Origin: JANWWM01 sp046292465 | GTDB lineage: Bacteria; Bacteroidota; Chlorobiia; Chlorobiales; Thermochlorobacteraceae | DNA length: 64,000 nucleotides | NCBI GenBank assembly: GCA_046292465.1 | Contig: JBKBRB010000001.1 | Location: 124,001 to 188,000 of the forward strand | Reading direction: 5' to 3' | In this document: positions 8,917 through 18,153 of the stretch, piece by piece | Layout: every line of letters starts with the position of its first letter | Numbering within the stretch: the first letter of the stretch is position 1 | Notes under the pieces: generated by a model | Seen by the model: only the letters and a program-made list of their open reading frames with translations | Database searches by the model: none | What the model was told of the DNA's origin: nothing | Translations under genes and position numbers: made by a program

Positions 8917-10052
8917 CGCTTAACCTCAAAGTCATAGAAAACGCCAACAAAGCCTTTTGGTATAAGTGGGTATTCAAGCCGCTCTTTCGCAACAAGCCAT
9001 TTGTTGGAACATTGGATATTTCCAAAGTGAGTCGCCTGTTGCTTATTCGCCGAGATAACTTCGGTGATATGGTCATTACCTCGTCATTCTTTACGATGCT
9101 CAAAGACCTGAACCCGAAGATGAAGTTAGATTTGATTGCGTCAGTGAAAGGCAAAAGTGTGGCAGAATTTGATGAACGCTTGGAGCATGTTTTTGCTTAC
9201 AACGGCGGGATAAAGGAGTTTTTCAAAATGTGCACAACCGTGCGCAAGCATCAATATGATGCGGTCTTGTGCCTTTCCTTCAACGGCATGACGCTCGATG
9301 GATTGCTTTCAAATCTACTCGTTCCGAACTCGCCAAAAATTACGACCTATATCCGCAAAAAGCACGACCTTTACACCATTCTCTTCAATGCTCAAATTGA
9401 TATTGGCAAAGACGATACAGCAATTCCGGTTTGGCGGCAGTTGCGGCTCTTTGGTGAAAAACTCTTCGGCGTTACTTATCCCGAAGAGCGACTGCAGCAA
9501 CGTCTGTTTCTCAAACCCGGTGCAGAAGAAAAGGCACTTGTATATCTCTCTGAACAAAGATTAGCACCGAAGCAATACCTCATGCTGAACATCTCGGCAC
9601 GCATGGCGTTTCGTAAGTGGGGCGTTGAAAATAATGTGAGTTTGTTAAATCTCTTGTTGGAAAAATATCCGCAAGTTCAGGTCTTGATTTCAGCACAGCC
9701 CGAAGATAGAGCCACTGCCGAAGCGATTTTCATTGCCGCGCAACATTCCAACTTGCATTTGCTTCCTGAACGGTTTGGCTTGCACGAAACAATGGCACTG
9801 ATTAAACACTCGACAATGCTTATCTCGCCCGATACGGCAAATGTGCATATTGCCGCTACATTCGGCGTGCCTTGCGTCATCTTATGCACACCGATTTCGT
9901 CAGGGACGGAGTGGATTCCGCTGAATGTGGAGCATATCAATGTTTTCACAAAGGAAGTTGCGCCGATTTCTACGATTCCGCCGCGCGAAGTATTTGAAGC
10001 CTTTGAAGCACTTTGGACAAAACAGCAGCAAGCCACAACAGCCACAAAATGA
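8913..10052 (+). CDS. GT9-family heptosyltransferase-like protein, copy 2
   Basis: Second of three tandem GT9 glycosyltransferases, 379 residues. The family N-terminus RLLLIRRDNFGDMVITSSFF (about 44-63) and the donor site SPDTANVHIAATFGVPCVIL (about 306-325) are intact. All three copies share an N-terminal segment before the domain (NKAFWYKWVFKPLFRNKPF here, KAFWYHTVFRLLFKND in copy 1, LLYKGVLARLFRNPPF in copy 3), possibly a membrane-associating amphipathic helix. DNA identity with copy 3 across the donor site is visibly high (9829-9902 against about 10960-11030), which indicates a relatively recent duplication. It overlaps both neighbours by 4 nt (ATGA at each junction), so the three are one translational unit. 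Confidence 0.85.
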   Translation: MTLNLKVIENANKAFWYKWVFKPLFRNKPFVGTLDISKVSRLLLIRRDNFGDMVITSSFFTMLKDLNPKMKLDLIASVKGKSVAEFDERLEHVFAYNGGIKEFFKMCTTVRKHQYDAVLCLSFNGMTLDGLLSNLLVPNSPKITTYIRKKHDLYTILFNAQIDIGKDDTAIPVWRQLRLFGEKLFGVTYPEERLQQRLFLKPGAEEKALVYLSEQRLAPKQYLMLNISARMAFRKWGVENNVSLLNLLLEKYPQVQVLISAQPEDRATAEAIFIAAQHSNLHLLPERFGLHETMALIKHSTMLISPDTANVHIAATFGVPCVILCTPISSGTEWIPLNVEHINVFTKEVAPISTIPPREVFEAFEALWTKQQQATTATK

Positions 10053-11191
10053 AGCAAGTGCTCAAACAACTTGAATACGCGCTGAAAGTTTTGCTCTACA
10101 AAGGCGTGCTGGCAAGGCTGTTCCGAAACCCACCCTTCAAAGAGCCTTTGAACCCGAAAGATGTAAAACGCATCTTGATTTTGCGGCGAGATATGTTGGG
10201 AGACATGGTTATTACAACTTGGCTCTTTCGTGCGATTCAAGACCTGAATCCAAAGACTGAAATTGATGTGATTGCCTCAATGCGTGGTATTGGGGCAATT
10301 CGCCATCATCGCCGATTGTCAAAAGTTTGGGTATTCAATGAATCCAAGTGGTTGGCACTCAAAACGCTTTGGCAAGCACGAAAGCGCAACTACGACGCGG
10401 TGCTTTGTCTTTCGTTGGGCGGCTTAACCGTGGACGGAATTATTGCAAATGTAATTGCTCCACACGCGCCTAAACTCACCATCAAACAGCCAAAGAAACA
10501 CAACCTTTATCAAATTCTCTTCAACAAAGAAGTCGAGACGAACTACCTGCACGAACCGTTGTGGCGAAGTCAAAAAAGTGTGCTCGATACGCTCTTTGGG
10601 ATTGACTATCCCGAGCAAAAAATCCACCAAGAAATTTTTACAGACGAAAAAGCAGAGCAGCGCGTCGAGACATTTTTGTGCGGGCATAGTTTGGAAAAAA
10701 GACAATACCTTGTGCTGAATCTTTCTGCGCGCATGCCATATCGGCGTTGGGGAAAAGAGAACTTTATCACCTTTCTGAAATTGCTAACGCAGGCATACCC
10801 CGACTTGAAGATTGTGCTGACATCAATCGCAGAGGAGCAGATGCTTGCGCAAGAAATTTGTCGGAGTGTTCAATCCGAAAACATCTTCGTGCTTCCTGAA
10901 ACATTCGGATTAGAGGAAACGATTGTGATAACGAAGTATGCGCGGTTGCTTGTCTCTCCTGATACGGCGAATGTTCATATTGCCGCTACATTTGGTGTGC
11001 CATCGGTCATTTTATGCACGCCGATTTCGTCGAACATTATGTGGACGCCGCTTAAAGCCCACTTCATAAACATTTACACCGATGCGCATGAACCTATCAC
11101 GACCATTGCTCCACAGCGCGTCATGACGCATGTGGCGCAAATGCTTGCACAGCATCAGACTTCTTCGAACATTCAAAAACAAGTGCTTTAA
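10049..11191 (+). CDS. GT9-family heptosyltransferase-like protein, copy 3
   Basis: Third tandem GT9 paralogue. I place the start at the ATG at 10049, which overlaps the stop of copy 2 as ATGA, exactly as at the previous junction. The in-frame codon at 10013 would add 12 residues lacking family similarity. The protein is 380 residues with RILILRRDMLGDMVITTWLF near the N-terminus and SPDTANVHIAATFGVPSVIL in the donor site. It is closest to copy 2. Three related transferases in a row suggest that each adds a successive, similar residue to a core oligosaccharide, but acceptor order is unknown. A GT4 gene follows after 7 nt. Confidence 0.85.
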   Translation: MKQVLKQLEYALKVLLYKGVLARLFRNPPFKEPLNPKDVKRILILRRDMLGDMVITTWLFRAIQDLNPKTEIDVIASMRGIGAIRHHRRLSKVWVFNESKWLALKTLWQARKRNYDAVLCLSLGGLTVDGIIANVIAPHAPKLTIKQPKKHNLYQILFNKEVETNYLHEPLWRSQKSVLDTLFGIDYPEQKIHQEIFTDEKAEQRVETFLCGHSLEKRQYLVLNLSARMPYRRWGKENFITFLKLLTQAYPDLKIVLTSIAEEQMLAQEICRSVQSENIFVLPETFGLEETIVITKYARLLVSPDTANVHIAATFGVPSVILCTPISSNIMWTPLKAHFINIYTDAHEPITTIAPQRVMTHVAQMLAQHQTSSNIQKQVL

Positions 11192-11198
11192 CAGGGAA

Positions 11199-12335
11199 AT
11201 GAAAATCGGACTAACTTTTCCACTCGATTACAGCGGTATTTCAACATATGCGCGGCATCTCATCAATGAACTTGCCACTTATTCTGACCTCGAAATTCAC
11301 CTCTACACAACATTCAGTCGCAAGAAAAAACTCTCGAAAGCCTTTAACAACTCGCCACGATTTCGCTACCGAAACATCTTTCCAAACGACCTGATGCTCG
11401 GCGTGAAGCTTGGCAAAATCACAAAGTTTATTCAGAATGTGATTTGGTTCAAAGAATCGCTGACGATGGATTTAATTCATCAAACCAATCCAATCACGGC
11501 AACACGATGGACAGGAAGAACCGTGCTGACCGTGCACGATATTTTTCCGCTTTACTTGCCCGCTTATCCCGGCTTAAAGGAAACACTCGAGGAGCGACAC
11601 GAGGCGATTTTCGTTCGCCCAAAGTTGCTCTTTGTGCCGACGCATTTCGTCAAAAACGACATAACAACGCGCCTTAATGTTCCTGCTGAAAAAATATGCG
11701 TAACCTACGAAGCGGCATCAAGCGAGTTTAAGCGCATTGAGCCTGATTGGAACTTGTTGAAAAAATACGACCTGACACCTGAAACGCCGTTCTTTTTTCA
11801 CATTGGCAGGAGCGACTATCGCAAAAATTTAGAGCGAATGGCTGAAGCCTATTTCGCACTTCCAGCACCGCTCAAACGAAAAACGCAATTTGTAATTGCA
11901 AGCAATCGATTTGGCGATAGAACTTCGCTTAATCAAATCATCGAGCGAGGCATGAAGTCGGGCGAAGGCGGCACGGTGAAAGTCATTACAGATATTCCCT
12001 TCGAGGACTTGCTGAATCTTTACAACGCCGCGTTGGGATTTATGTTCGTTTCCATCGCTGAAGGATTTGGCATTCCGCTGTTAGAAGCCATGCAATGTGG
12101 CTGTCCTGTGATTACTTCAACAGAAACAAGCCTGCCTGAAATTGCAGGCAACGCCGCATTGCTCGTCAACCCGTACGACACCGACGCGATTGCTAACGCT
12201 ATGCGCCAATTGATTGAATCGCCCGAACTACGCGAAGACTTGCGAAACAAAGGCTTTGAACGCGCAAAGCAATTTTCGTGGAAGAAAATGGCAGAAGAAA
12301 CCTTGAACGGCTACAAACGCGCCATGCAGGCGTGA
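11199..12335 (+). CDS. GT4-family glycosyltransferase
   Basis: Retaining GT-B glycosyltransferase, group 1, cytoplasmic, last gene of the envelope glycan block. The ATG at 11199 is chosen because AGGGAA lies just upstream and the protein then begins MKIGLTFPLDYSGISTYARH, the usual start of the acceptor domain. Upstream in-frame codons lie inside the previous gene. The second domain has FFHIGRSDYRKNLERMAEAY (about 196-215), then FMFVSIAEGFGIPLLEAMQC (about 282-301) with the E-x7-E donor motif, and STETSLPEIAGNAALLVNPY. Donor and acceptor are unknown. Only 5 nt separate its stop from that of the convergent msrB-like gene. Confidence 0.85.
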   Translation: MKIGLTFPLDYSGISTYARHLINELATYSDLEIHLYTTFSRKKKLSKAFNNSPRFRYRNIFPNDLMLGVKLGKITKFIQNVIWFKESLTMDLIHQTNPITATRWTGRTVLTVHDIFPLYLPAYPGLKETLEERHEAIFVRPKLLFVPTHFVKNDITTRLNVPAEKICVTYEAASSEFKRIEPDWNLLKKYDLTPETPFFFHIGRSDYRKNLERMAEAYFALPAPLKRKTQFVIASNRFGDRTSLNQIIERGMKSGEGGTVKVITDIPFEDLLNLYNAALGFMFVSIAEGFGIPLLEAMQCGCPVITSTETSLPEIAGNAALLVNPYDTDAIANAMRQLIESPELREDLRNKGFERAKQFSWKKMAEETLNGYKRAMQA

Positions 12336-12340
12336 TAGCG

Positions 12341-12841
12341 TTATTTCGCTTCTTCAAACACCAATGAAGCAGAATTCATGCAATAGCGAAGTCCCGTCGG
12401 CGTTTCAGGCGCGTCGTCGAAAACATGCCCTAAGTGCGCATCGCATCGCGAGCAGTGAACTTCAATGCGCGTCATGAACATGCTCTTATCGACCGACGTG
12501 CCAATCGCATCGTCGCTTATGGGCTTATAGAATGATGGCCAGCCCGTTCCTGAATCGAACTTCGTTTCTGAACTAAACAAGACCTGACCACAGCAGACGC
12601 ATTTGTAAATACCTTTCTTTTTATTGTTCCAATACTTGTTTGTGAAAGGAAGTTCTGTGCCGTGTTTGCGCGTAACGCGATATTGTTCAGAGGTCAGTTG
12701 CTTTTTCCACTCTTCGTCAGTTTTGACGACCTTGCGCGAAGTTGTTTGTTCCATCGTTGGATTTGGTTTGCTTTGAGAAGCGGCTTGATTGCAAGAGTAA
12801 GCAAAGAGAACCGCCAAAGTTATGAACACTGTTTTCCACAT
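12341..12841 (-). CDS. msrB: Peptide methionine-R-sulfoxide reductase MsrB, probably exported lipoprotein
   Basis: Reduces the R form of methionine sulfoxide in damaged proteins. The domain begins at about residue 43 and has both zinc CxxC pairs (CVCCG, about 82, and HCSRCDAHLGHVF, about 130-142), GTGWPSFYKPI, and the catalytic cysteine in LRYCMNSASLVF near the C-terminus. The N-terminus (MWKTVFITLAVLFAYSCNQA) is a hydrophobic signal ending in a Cys, so the enzyme is probably a lipoprotein acting in the periplasm. The lipobox (AYSC) is slightly atypical. A hydrophilic linker of about 25 residues follows. It is a single-gene unit with its promoter in 12842-12958. An exported MsrB fits protection against oxidants in a phototroph, which is inference. 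Confidence 0.92.
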   Translation of the reverse strand: MWKTVFITLAVLFAYSCNQAASQSKPNPTMEQTTSRKVVKTDEEWKKQLTSEQYRVTRKHGTELPFTNKYWNNKKKGIYKCVCCGQVLFSSETKFDSGTGWPSFYKPISDDAIGTSVDKSMFMTRIEVHCSRCDAHLGHVFDDAPETPTGLRYCMNSASLVFEEAK

Positions 12842-12958
12842 CGTTGATGATATTTATTGACGAAACATAAAAGCCATGCTCAAACATTCCAAGTTCAAAG
12901 GATTATCGCTATTTTCACAGACTTTTAGCATACCATCAATCTCAAACGTTTTTTAGAA

Positions 12959-13309
12959 ATGAATTCCATCGTATTCGTTTATGGTGCATTGCTCGTGGTG
13001 CTTGGCATTGTGGGCTATGTGCAATCGGGCAGTCCGACCTCGTTTATTGGCAGTGCGGCAGGCGTTGTGGTGCTCGTTGGCGGCTACTTAATGCAATCGC
13101 AAGCGTGGGGAAAGTGGCTCTGCCTTGTGGGTGCAGTGCTGATTCTGGGCGGCATTGGTGCGCGCATGCCCGGCTTAATTCAAAAACTTTCTTCGGGCGA
13201 AGAAACGCTCGGCGGCGCGTGGGTGCGCCTGACGATGATGGCGCTCTCCGTGTTGTTCGTGATTTACTTTTTTGTTGGAATGAAATCGCAAAGCGAATCC
13301 GCCTCGTGA
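12959..13309 (+). CDS. Small TMEM14-like membrane protein
   Basis: 116-residue protein with four predicted membrane helices (about 3-21, 28-46, 52-70 and 85-105). The glycine-rich start VYGALLVVLGIVGYVQSGSP and the repeat of small residues in each helix resemble the TMEM14/UPF0136 family, whose bacterial members have no established function. No catalytic motif is visible. The gene runs divergently from msrB with 117 bp between them and is followed after 71 bp by a small exported-protein gene. Assignment to TMEM14 is by pattern only. Confidence 0.65.
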   Translation: MNSIVFVYGALLVVLGIVGYVQSGSPTSFIGSAAGVVVLVGGYLMQSQAWGKWLCLVGAVLILGGIGARMPGLIQKLSSGEETLGGAWVRLTMMALSVLFVIYFFVGMKSQSESAS

Positions 13310-13380
13310 AACTTAGGTGGACGCGCACTCGTTTCGAGTTTTAAGACAACTGTGAAACTCTTCTTCAATCCTTTTGAGCC

Positions 13381-13932
13381 ATGAAAAAAGTCGTTTTCGT
13401 TTTCGCCTTTGTGATGCTGTTCAACATCGGTGCATCGGCACAGTTCCAAAAAGACGTTCCGAGCCAATCCATTCAATCGTCGCAAACGATTTTCGCAACG
13501 CCTTCCGAGTTTTCAATCGGCAGCATGATTGGAAACATCCTCGACGATAAGCATTTCCAAATGCATCACTCCTACACGCTTTCTTACAACTCACTGCTTG
13601 GAAATACAACAGGCGAATATGTCAATACGATGATGTATAAGTTTGATGCGCCCGTGATGATTCGTGCCGACATCGGCGTGATGCACCAACCCTTCGGTGC
13701 GTCGCAACGCCAACTGCAATACGGCTTTGGACAAAACGATTTTTCAGGCGTCTATCTCAAAAATGCACAAATCCTTTGGCAACCGACAAAAAACATGACG
13801 GTTTCAGCCGCTTACCAACAAGTGCCGCCCGGTCAGTGGTTTAATCAAATGGGATTTTGGGGCTGGGGCGGTGGATTTAATCGCTTTGGAAGCGGATTCG
13901 GCGGCGCATCAATGTGGCAAATGGAGCGATAA
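13381..13932 (+). CDS. Exported protein of unknown function with Gly/Trp/Phe-rich tail
   Basis: 183 residues with a clear signal peptide (MKKVVFVFAFVMLFNIGASA, cleavage after about residue 20). I do not recognise a family with certainty. The middle part (HHSYTLSYNSLLGNTTGEYV, about 61-80) alternates polar and aromatic residues like an outer-membrane barrel or a beta-rich surface protein. The tail is glycine- and aromatic-rich (FWGWGGGFNRFGSGFGG, about 160-176). It is a single gene closed by a strong intrinsic terminator 30 bp downstream. Proteins of this look occur in Bacteroidetes/Chlorobi. Outer-membrane association is inferred. Confidence 0.7.
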   Translation: MKKVVFVFAFVMLFNIGASAQFQKDVPSQSIQSSQTIFATPSEFSIGSMIGNILDDKHFQMHHSYTLSYNSLLGNTTGEYVNTMMYKFDAPVMIRADIGVMHQPFGASQRQLQYGFGQNDFSGVYLKNAQILWQPTKNMTVSAAYQQVPPGQWFNQMGFWGWGGGFNRFGSGFGGASMWQMER

Positions 13933-13962
13933 AAACGAGATTCTATTGAGTGCTGAAAATAG

Positions 13963-13990
13963 GGGCGAGTCTAAACTCGCCCTTTTTCTT
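13963..13990 (+). terminator. Rho-independent terminator
   Basis: Perfect 8-bp stem GGGCGAGT / ACTCGCCC with a CTAA loop (13963-13982), followed by TTTTTCTTTT. It ends the 13381-13932 gene. The opposite strand has only a weak T run, so it would serve the convergent TonB receptor gene poorly. Confidence 0.9.
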
Positions 13991-14025
13991 TTCGCCGTTT
14001 TCTTTTGGTGAAGGGGTGCGACGCA

Positions 14026-16611
14026 TTAGAACACGGCACTAATGCCGAGCGTCGGAATGAGCGGGAGCATGTCGGTTTGTTCGCGTGCAAGAACAGGCAG
14101 TCGTCCGTTTGGAACATCGCGGCGGTCTTCGACATCGTAGCGGTATCCAATCACGTTGCTTCGGTTGTAAGCGTTAATCACATCGAGATAAAACTCCCAT
14201 CGTCCGCCCCAGAATTGCGTTTTAGCGGTCAGGCGAATATCCAATCGGTGATAGGCGGGCAAGCGTTCAGAATTTAGATTTTCTTCGCCGCCGTAATCCA
14301 AATTGAACAGCACTCTGCCGCGTGCATCGGTTACGACTTGAGGCACGCCGTCTTCATTTGGCGCAATGCGCGGCGAGGCGGCAATGGCAGGCGTAATCGG
14401 GAAGCCGCTTCCATATCGCCAACGAATGCCTAAGTCGAGCCAACTGTTGAGGCGAATGTTTCCGACGAGATTAACCGTGTGGCGTTGGTCGAAGTTGAAG
14501 GGAATGCGCAATCCGTCGCGCTCGCGATAGGCAAATGCAAGGGCGTAGCTTGCCCAACCGCTGAATCGGTCTTGCTGGCTCGTCATTTTCTTTTCGAGAA
14601 GCAACTCAATGCCGTAAGCAGAGCCTTTGCCTTCATTGACAGGAGTCGGTGTGAGAACAGGCTGAAAGGAAGAGGTTGGCGCGCTCCAATTTCTACGGTC
14701 GTAAGCCCAACCTCCTAAATAGCTCGATTGAAAGACTTCTTGCAGTTCGCGCTGTTGGATAATCAAGCGATTAAAATCTTTGAAGTAGACTTCGCCACGA
14801 AATTGCCATTCGGCGTTGAGCCAACGGTCGAGACCTAAAACGTAATGAATGGCTTGTTCGGCTTGTAGGCGTTGCAAGGTTCCGGGTTGGCTCAAATCGA
14901 AGAATGCCGTTTGGTCGATGAGTTTCTCGAAGCCGGGCGATTGTCGATAAATGCCCCACGCGCCACGAAGTGTCGTGAGAGGATTAAGCGCAAGCGAAAA
15001 ATTAAAACGCGGTGAGAGATAGGCTTTTTGAATCACATCATAATAATCAAAGCGCAAGCCGGGTTGAAGATACAGCCGTTTCGGAATCGCTTCCCATCGG
15101 TCTTGAATGAAGGCGTGAGAGCGCACATAGGTTTCGGATTGTCTGATGCGTTGATTGAGCGGCAAGGCACTGAAACGCGGGTTGCCTTGTTGTGCACGGA
15201 GCAAGGCGGCCGTGGCTTCGTCGGCTTCGAGCAAGAGATCAAAGATAGTTTCCATCACATCAACGCCTGTGCCCATCTCGATAAGGTGGCGATTGTATCG
15301 CTTTGAAAACTCATCACGGAGCGTCCATTTGGTAAATGAAAAATAGGAATTGGAGCGAAGGTTAATCGAGGCAAGCGTTGCAGGGTTGATGAGACTATCT
15401 TGTGCGACATCATCTAAAAACGCATCGCTGTAATTCAGCCTATCGATAAACGAGCCGCCAAAACGCGAGTCGCCACTGTTGCGATACCACGAGGCAATCA
15501 ATTTGTTCAAACTGCGTGAACTGGGTTGATGATGCCAAGCAATTCCAATCAAATCGTTGTTTGTGGTGTTGCCAACACTGACGCTGTCGGGTTGTTCGTT
15601 GCTACGTTGTGCCGTGAGCACATTAACGGCGTCGCGCCCATAAACGCCTGTGAGAATGAGATAATTTGTTGGATTGAGCTCGAGAAAGAAGCGCGTTTGA
15701 AAGTCGGTGAAGTTAGGAAACGCTGTATTGTTATCGACTCGACCTGTGCTCCGCAAAATCGGACCGACAATCAAGTCATAGTAAGTGCGCCGTGCCGACA
15801 TAATCCACGAGCCGTTGAGAGTGAAAGGCGATTTGCCCTCGACGATGATATTGGCATCGGTGATGTTCATATCGAGTTGCGTTTGAACCGCCACATCGCG
15901 CGAGCCGTTCCGATTTCCAACATCGAGCACGGCTGAAAGTCTATCGCCATACTTCGCTGGAAAGCCGCCCGTAATCAAATTTACATCGGCAACGGTTTCA
16001 GGATTGAACATGCTCACTGTGCCATAAAGCCGATACGGATTGAACACTTCAATATCATCAATAACCATCAGGTTTTGGTCAGGACCAGAGCCGCGAATGA
16101 AGAGTTGCGATGAAAAATCATTCTGCGCTAAAACGCCGGGAATGGCTTGCAAGGAGCGCATAATGTCTTCCAAGCCGCCTGCAAGAATTTTGCTTTGTCG
16201 GGGCGTGATTTTATAGACGCTGGTGCGTGTATCTTCTTGTGGCTGGCGCGTAGCATCAGCAATCACTTGCACTTCTTGGGATTGAATGGCTTTTTCGCGC
16301 AGTTCAAAATTGAGCACGAGCGTTTTGCCTTTTTCAACATCGTGTGCTTCCTCAATCTCTTCGTAGCCAATAAGAGAAACCTTGACGATGTAGTCGCCTG
16401 CGGGAACATTAGAAATTGTGTAGTTCCCATTTGCGTCAGAAATTGCGCCGTATTGTGTTTTGTCGAGACGAATAACTGTGCCTGTAAGCGGCTCGCGTGT
16501 TTTTTCATCAACAACTTTTCCGCGAATTGTGCCGACGCCTTGCGCCAACAGCGAGTGAGGGAGCAGAAGCAAAACAAATGCGGTTATGAAAGTAATCCGA
16601 GAGCAAAGCAT
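14026..16611 (-). CDS. TonB-dependent outer-membrane receptor with carboxypeptidase-like N-terminal domain
   Basis: Outer-membrane beta-barrel receptor that imports a ligand with TonB energy. The ATG at 16611 gives a good signal peptide (MLCSRITFITAFVLLLLPHS, then LLAQ). The in-frame upstream start is a TTG without support. Order of parts: an Ig-like CarboxypepD_reg domain (GTIRGKVVDEKTREPLTGTV at about 27-46, through YIVKVSLIGYEEIEE), a plug domain (about 125-235, with AIPGVLAQNDFSSQLFIRGS and MVIDDIEVFNPYR), then a barrel of about 600 residues. The length of 861 residues is usual for this group. No cobalamin riboswitch or Fur-like site was noticed upstream, and there is no neighbouring SusD or surface lipoprotein gene, so the substrate is unknown. 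Confidence 0.88.
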   Translation of the reverse strand: MLCSRITFITAFVLLLLPHSLLAQGVGTIRGKVVDEKTREPLTGTVIRLDKTQYGAISDANGNYTISNVPAGDYIVKVSLIGYEEIEEAHDVEKGKTLVLNFELREKAIQSQEVQVIADATRQPQEDTRTSVYKITPRQSKILAGGLEDIMRSLQAIPGVLAQNDFSSQLFIRGSGPDQNLMVIDDIEVFNPYRLYGTVSMFNPETVADVNLITGGFPAKYGDRLSAVLDVGNRNGSRDVAVQTQLDMNITDANIIVEGKSPFTLNGSWIMSARRTYYDLIVGPILRSTGRVDNNTAFPNFTDFQTRFFLELNPTNYLILTGVYGRDAVNVLTAQRSNEQPDSVSVGNTTNNDLIGIAWHHQPSSRSLNKLIASWYRNSGDSRFGGSFIDRLNYSDAFLDDVAQDSLINPATLASINLRSNSYFSFTKWTLRDEFSKRYNRHLIEMGTGVDVMETIFDLLLEADEATAALLRAQQGNPRFSALPLNQRIRQSETYVRSHAFIQDRWEAIPKRLYLQPGLRFDYYDVIQKAYLSPRFNFSLALNPLTTLRGAWGIYRQSPGFEKLIDQTAFFDLSQPGTLQRLQAEQAIHYVLGLDRWLNAEWQFRGEVYFKDFNRLIIQQRELQEVFQSSYLGGWAYDRRNWSAPTSSFQPVLTPTPVNEGKGSAYGIELLLEKKMTSQQDRFSGWASYALAFAYRERDGLRIPFNFDQRHTVNLVGNIRLNSWLDLGIRWRYGSGFPITPAIAASPRIAPNEDGVPQVVTDARGRVLFNLDYGGEENLNSERLPAYHRLDIRLTAKTQFWGGRWEFYLDVINAYNRSNVIGYRYDVEDRRDVPNGRLPVLAREQTDMLPLIPTLGISAVF

Positions 16612-16744
16612 AACAAGATGAACCAATAAGTTAAGGCGTTTGAATAGAGAGATGCGCAGAAGAACTAACGCACGTCAAAACCGAGAACAAAGGCGATGCG
16701 TTCCAAAAGAAGGAAAAGGGAAAACTTTGGCTACAAACCGTTGG

Positions 16745-18055
16745 CTACAAGCGTTCCATAAACTCGACAATGCGCTTGTCGACAATCACATCGCGCGGTC
16801 GGACGGGCGATTTAAGCACAATGCCCTCGAGCGAGCGACAGCGCGACAGTGCCACATAAAGTTGTCCGTGTGCAAACGCGCCTTGACCTAAATCAATCAT
16901 CACTTTGTCGAAAGTTTTGCCTTGACTTTTGTGAATCGTAACTGCCCATGCCAAGCGGAGCGGAAACTGCGTAAAGACGCCTGCAGGCTCGGAAAAAATT
17001 TGTTTGGACTGCGGGTCAAAATCATATTTCAAAATTTCCCAATCGACGCGCTCAGCAGTCCGAATTTTTCGCAAGCCATCTTCTTCGACCTCGACCTTAA
17101 CCGCATTCGGAAGAATTTCGCGCACTTTGCCAATCGTGCCATTCACCCAACGCTTGTAAGGGTCGTTTTTGACAAACATCACTTGTGCGCCGACTTTGAG
17201 CGTTAAGTGTTCGTCGGCAGGTAAAAGTTTTCGGTCGAAGTTTCCTTCGATGGAGCCTGTGAAACTTTTCGGTGAAGCCTTGAGCGAGGCTAAACGTTCG
17301 GCGTTGGTGGCGTTTGCGGTGTCGTTGCGAGTGGTGAGCGTGATGTAAAAATCTTGTTCGGTTGGTTTGAAATGAGGCTGAACGCGCGCGTTTAGTTGCT
17401 CCAAGTGAAACGGCGTAACCTGATTGGTGCGAATTGCCTGCAAAAGTTCGATGAAGTCTGTGTTGCTTTGGCGAAAAATTTTGGTGAGGCGAATAATGCG
17501 CAGAAAGACTTTTTCAAAAACGGTAGCACTGAAAAAATATGGCGTTTGGTAAAACGACTGAAGAAGGCTTTGCTCGTCGTCGCCCGAAACCACAGGCGGA
17601 AGTTGAAAGAGGTCGCCCATGAAAATCATCTGCACGCCGCCGAAAGGTTTCTTCTTATCGCGTCCGTTTTGGCGCATGAAGTAATCAATGCCGTCGATGA
17701 TGTCGGCGCGAACCATTGAGATTTCATCAATGACAATCGTATCAATGGCTTGATACAACTCGCGCTGACGCGGCTTGGGGATATTTTTTGAAGTAACCAC
17801 GCCGAGCGGAAACTTGAAGAATGAGTGAATGGTCTGACCGCCAACATTAAGCGCGGCAATGCCTGTTGGCGCAAGCACCACCACATTTTTTGAAGTGTTT
17901 TCGCGAAAGTAATTGAGAAGCGTTGACTTGCCTGTGCCCGCACTGCCCGTGATAAAGAGGCAATCCGAAGAATGTTCCATCAAGTTGTAGGCGTCTAAAA
18001 ACTCCGGCGTGAAGTCTAATTGCTCAGTGCGAGCGTTCGTGAGTGATTCCGACAT
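16745..18055 (-). CDS. Pif1/RecD-like DNA helicase
   Basis: SF1B 5'-3' DNA helicase of the bacterial Pif1 type, with roles in G-quadruplex unwinding, replication or repair known for the family. The 436 residues show Walker A GSAGTGKSTLLNYF (about 37-50), motif Ia VVVLAPTGIAALNVGGQTIH, Walker B IVIDEISMVRADIID, motif III GDLFQLPPVV, and the C-terminal motifs VTIHKSQGKTFDKVMIDLG and LYVALSRCRSLEGIVL. No extra nuclease domain is present. It is divergent from the metal-efflux operon, with 98 bp between them. Two 10-bp direct repeats TTGGCTACAA (16727-16736 and 16741-16750) overlap its 3' end. Confidence 0.88.
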   Translation of the reverse strand: MSESLTNARTEQLDFTPEFLDAYNLMEHSSDCLFITGSAGTGKSTLLNYFRENTSKNVVVLAPTGIAALNVGGQTIHSFFKFPLGVVTSKNIPKPRQRELYQAIDTIVIDEISMVRADIIDGIDYFMRQNGRDKKKPFGGVQMIFMGDLFQLPPVVSGDDEQSLLQSFYQTPYFFSATVFEKVFLRIIRLTKIFRQSNTDFIELLQAIRTNQVTPFHLEQLNARVQPHFKPTEQDFYITLTTRNDTANATNAERLASLKASPKSFTGSIEGNFDRKLLPADEHLTLKVGAQVMFVKNDPYKRWVNGTIGKVREILPNAVKVEVEEDGLRKIRTAERVDWEILKYDFDPQSKQIFSEPAGVFTQFPLRLAWAVTIHKSQGKTFDKVMIDLGQGAFAHGQLYVALSRCRSLEGIVLKSPVRPRDVIVDKRIVEFMERL

Positions 18056-18153
18056 GGGATAGAAGTTGATTGTGTCTAAATCGTAATTGTGCCAAAGGCT
18101 TGCGAGATGAAGGCGTTATGCGTAACTTGAAAAAGTAAAACACATGAGTTCAA

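Noticed and set aside
9677..10240. 187-codon minus-strand frame across the GT9 copy 2 / copy 3 junction
   Set aside because: Antisense to two confident overlapping GT9 genes, with no motif.
16727..16750. Two copies of TTGGCTACAA at the end of the Pif1-like gene
   Set aside because: Only two short copies, 14 bp apart, with no further repeat or mobile-element feature. Likely chance or a small duplication.
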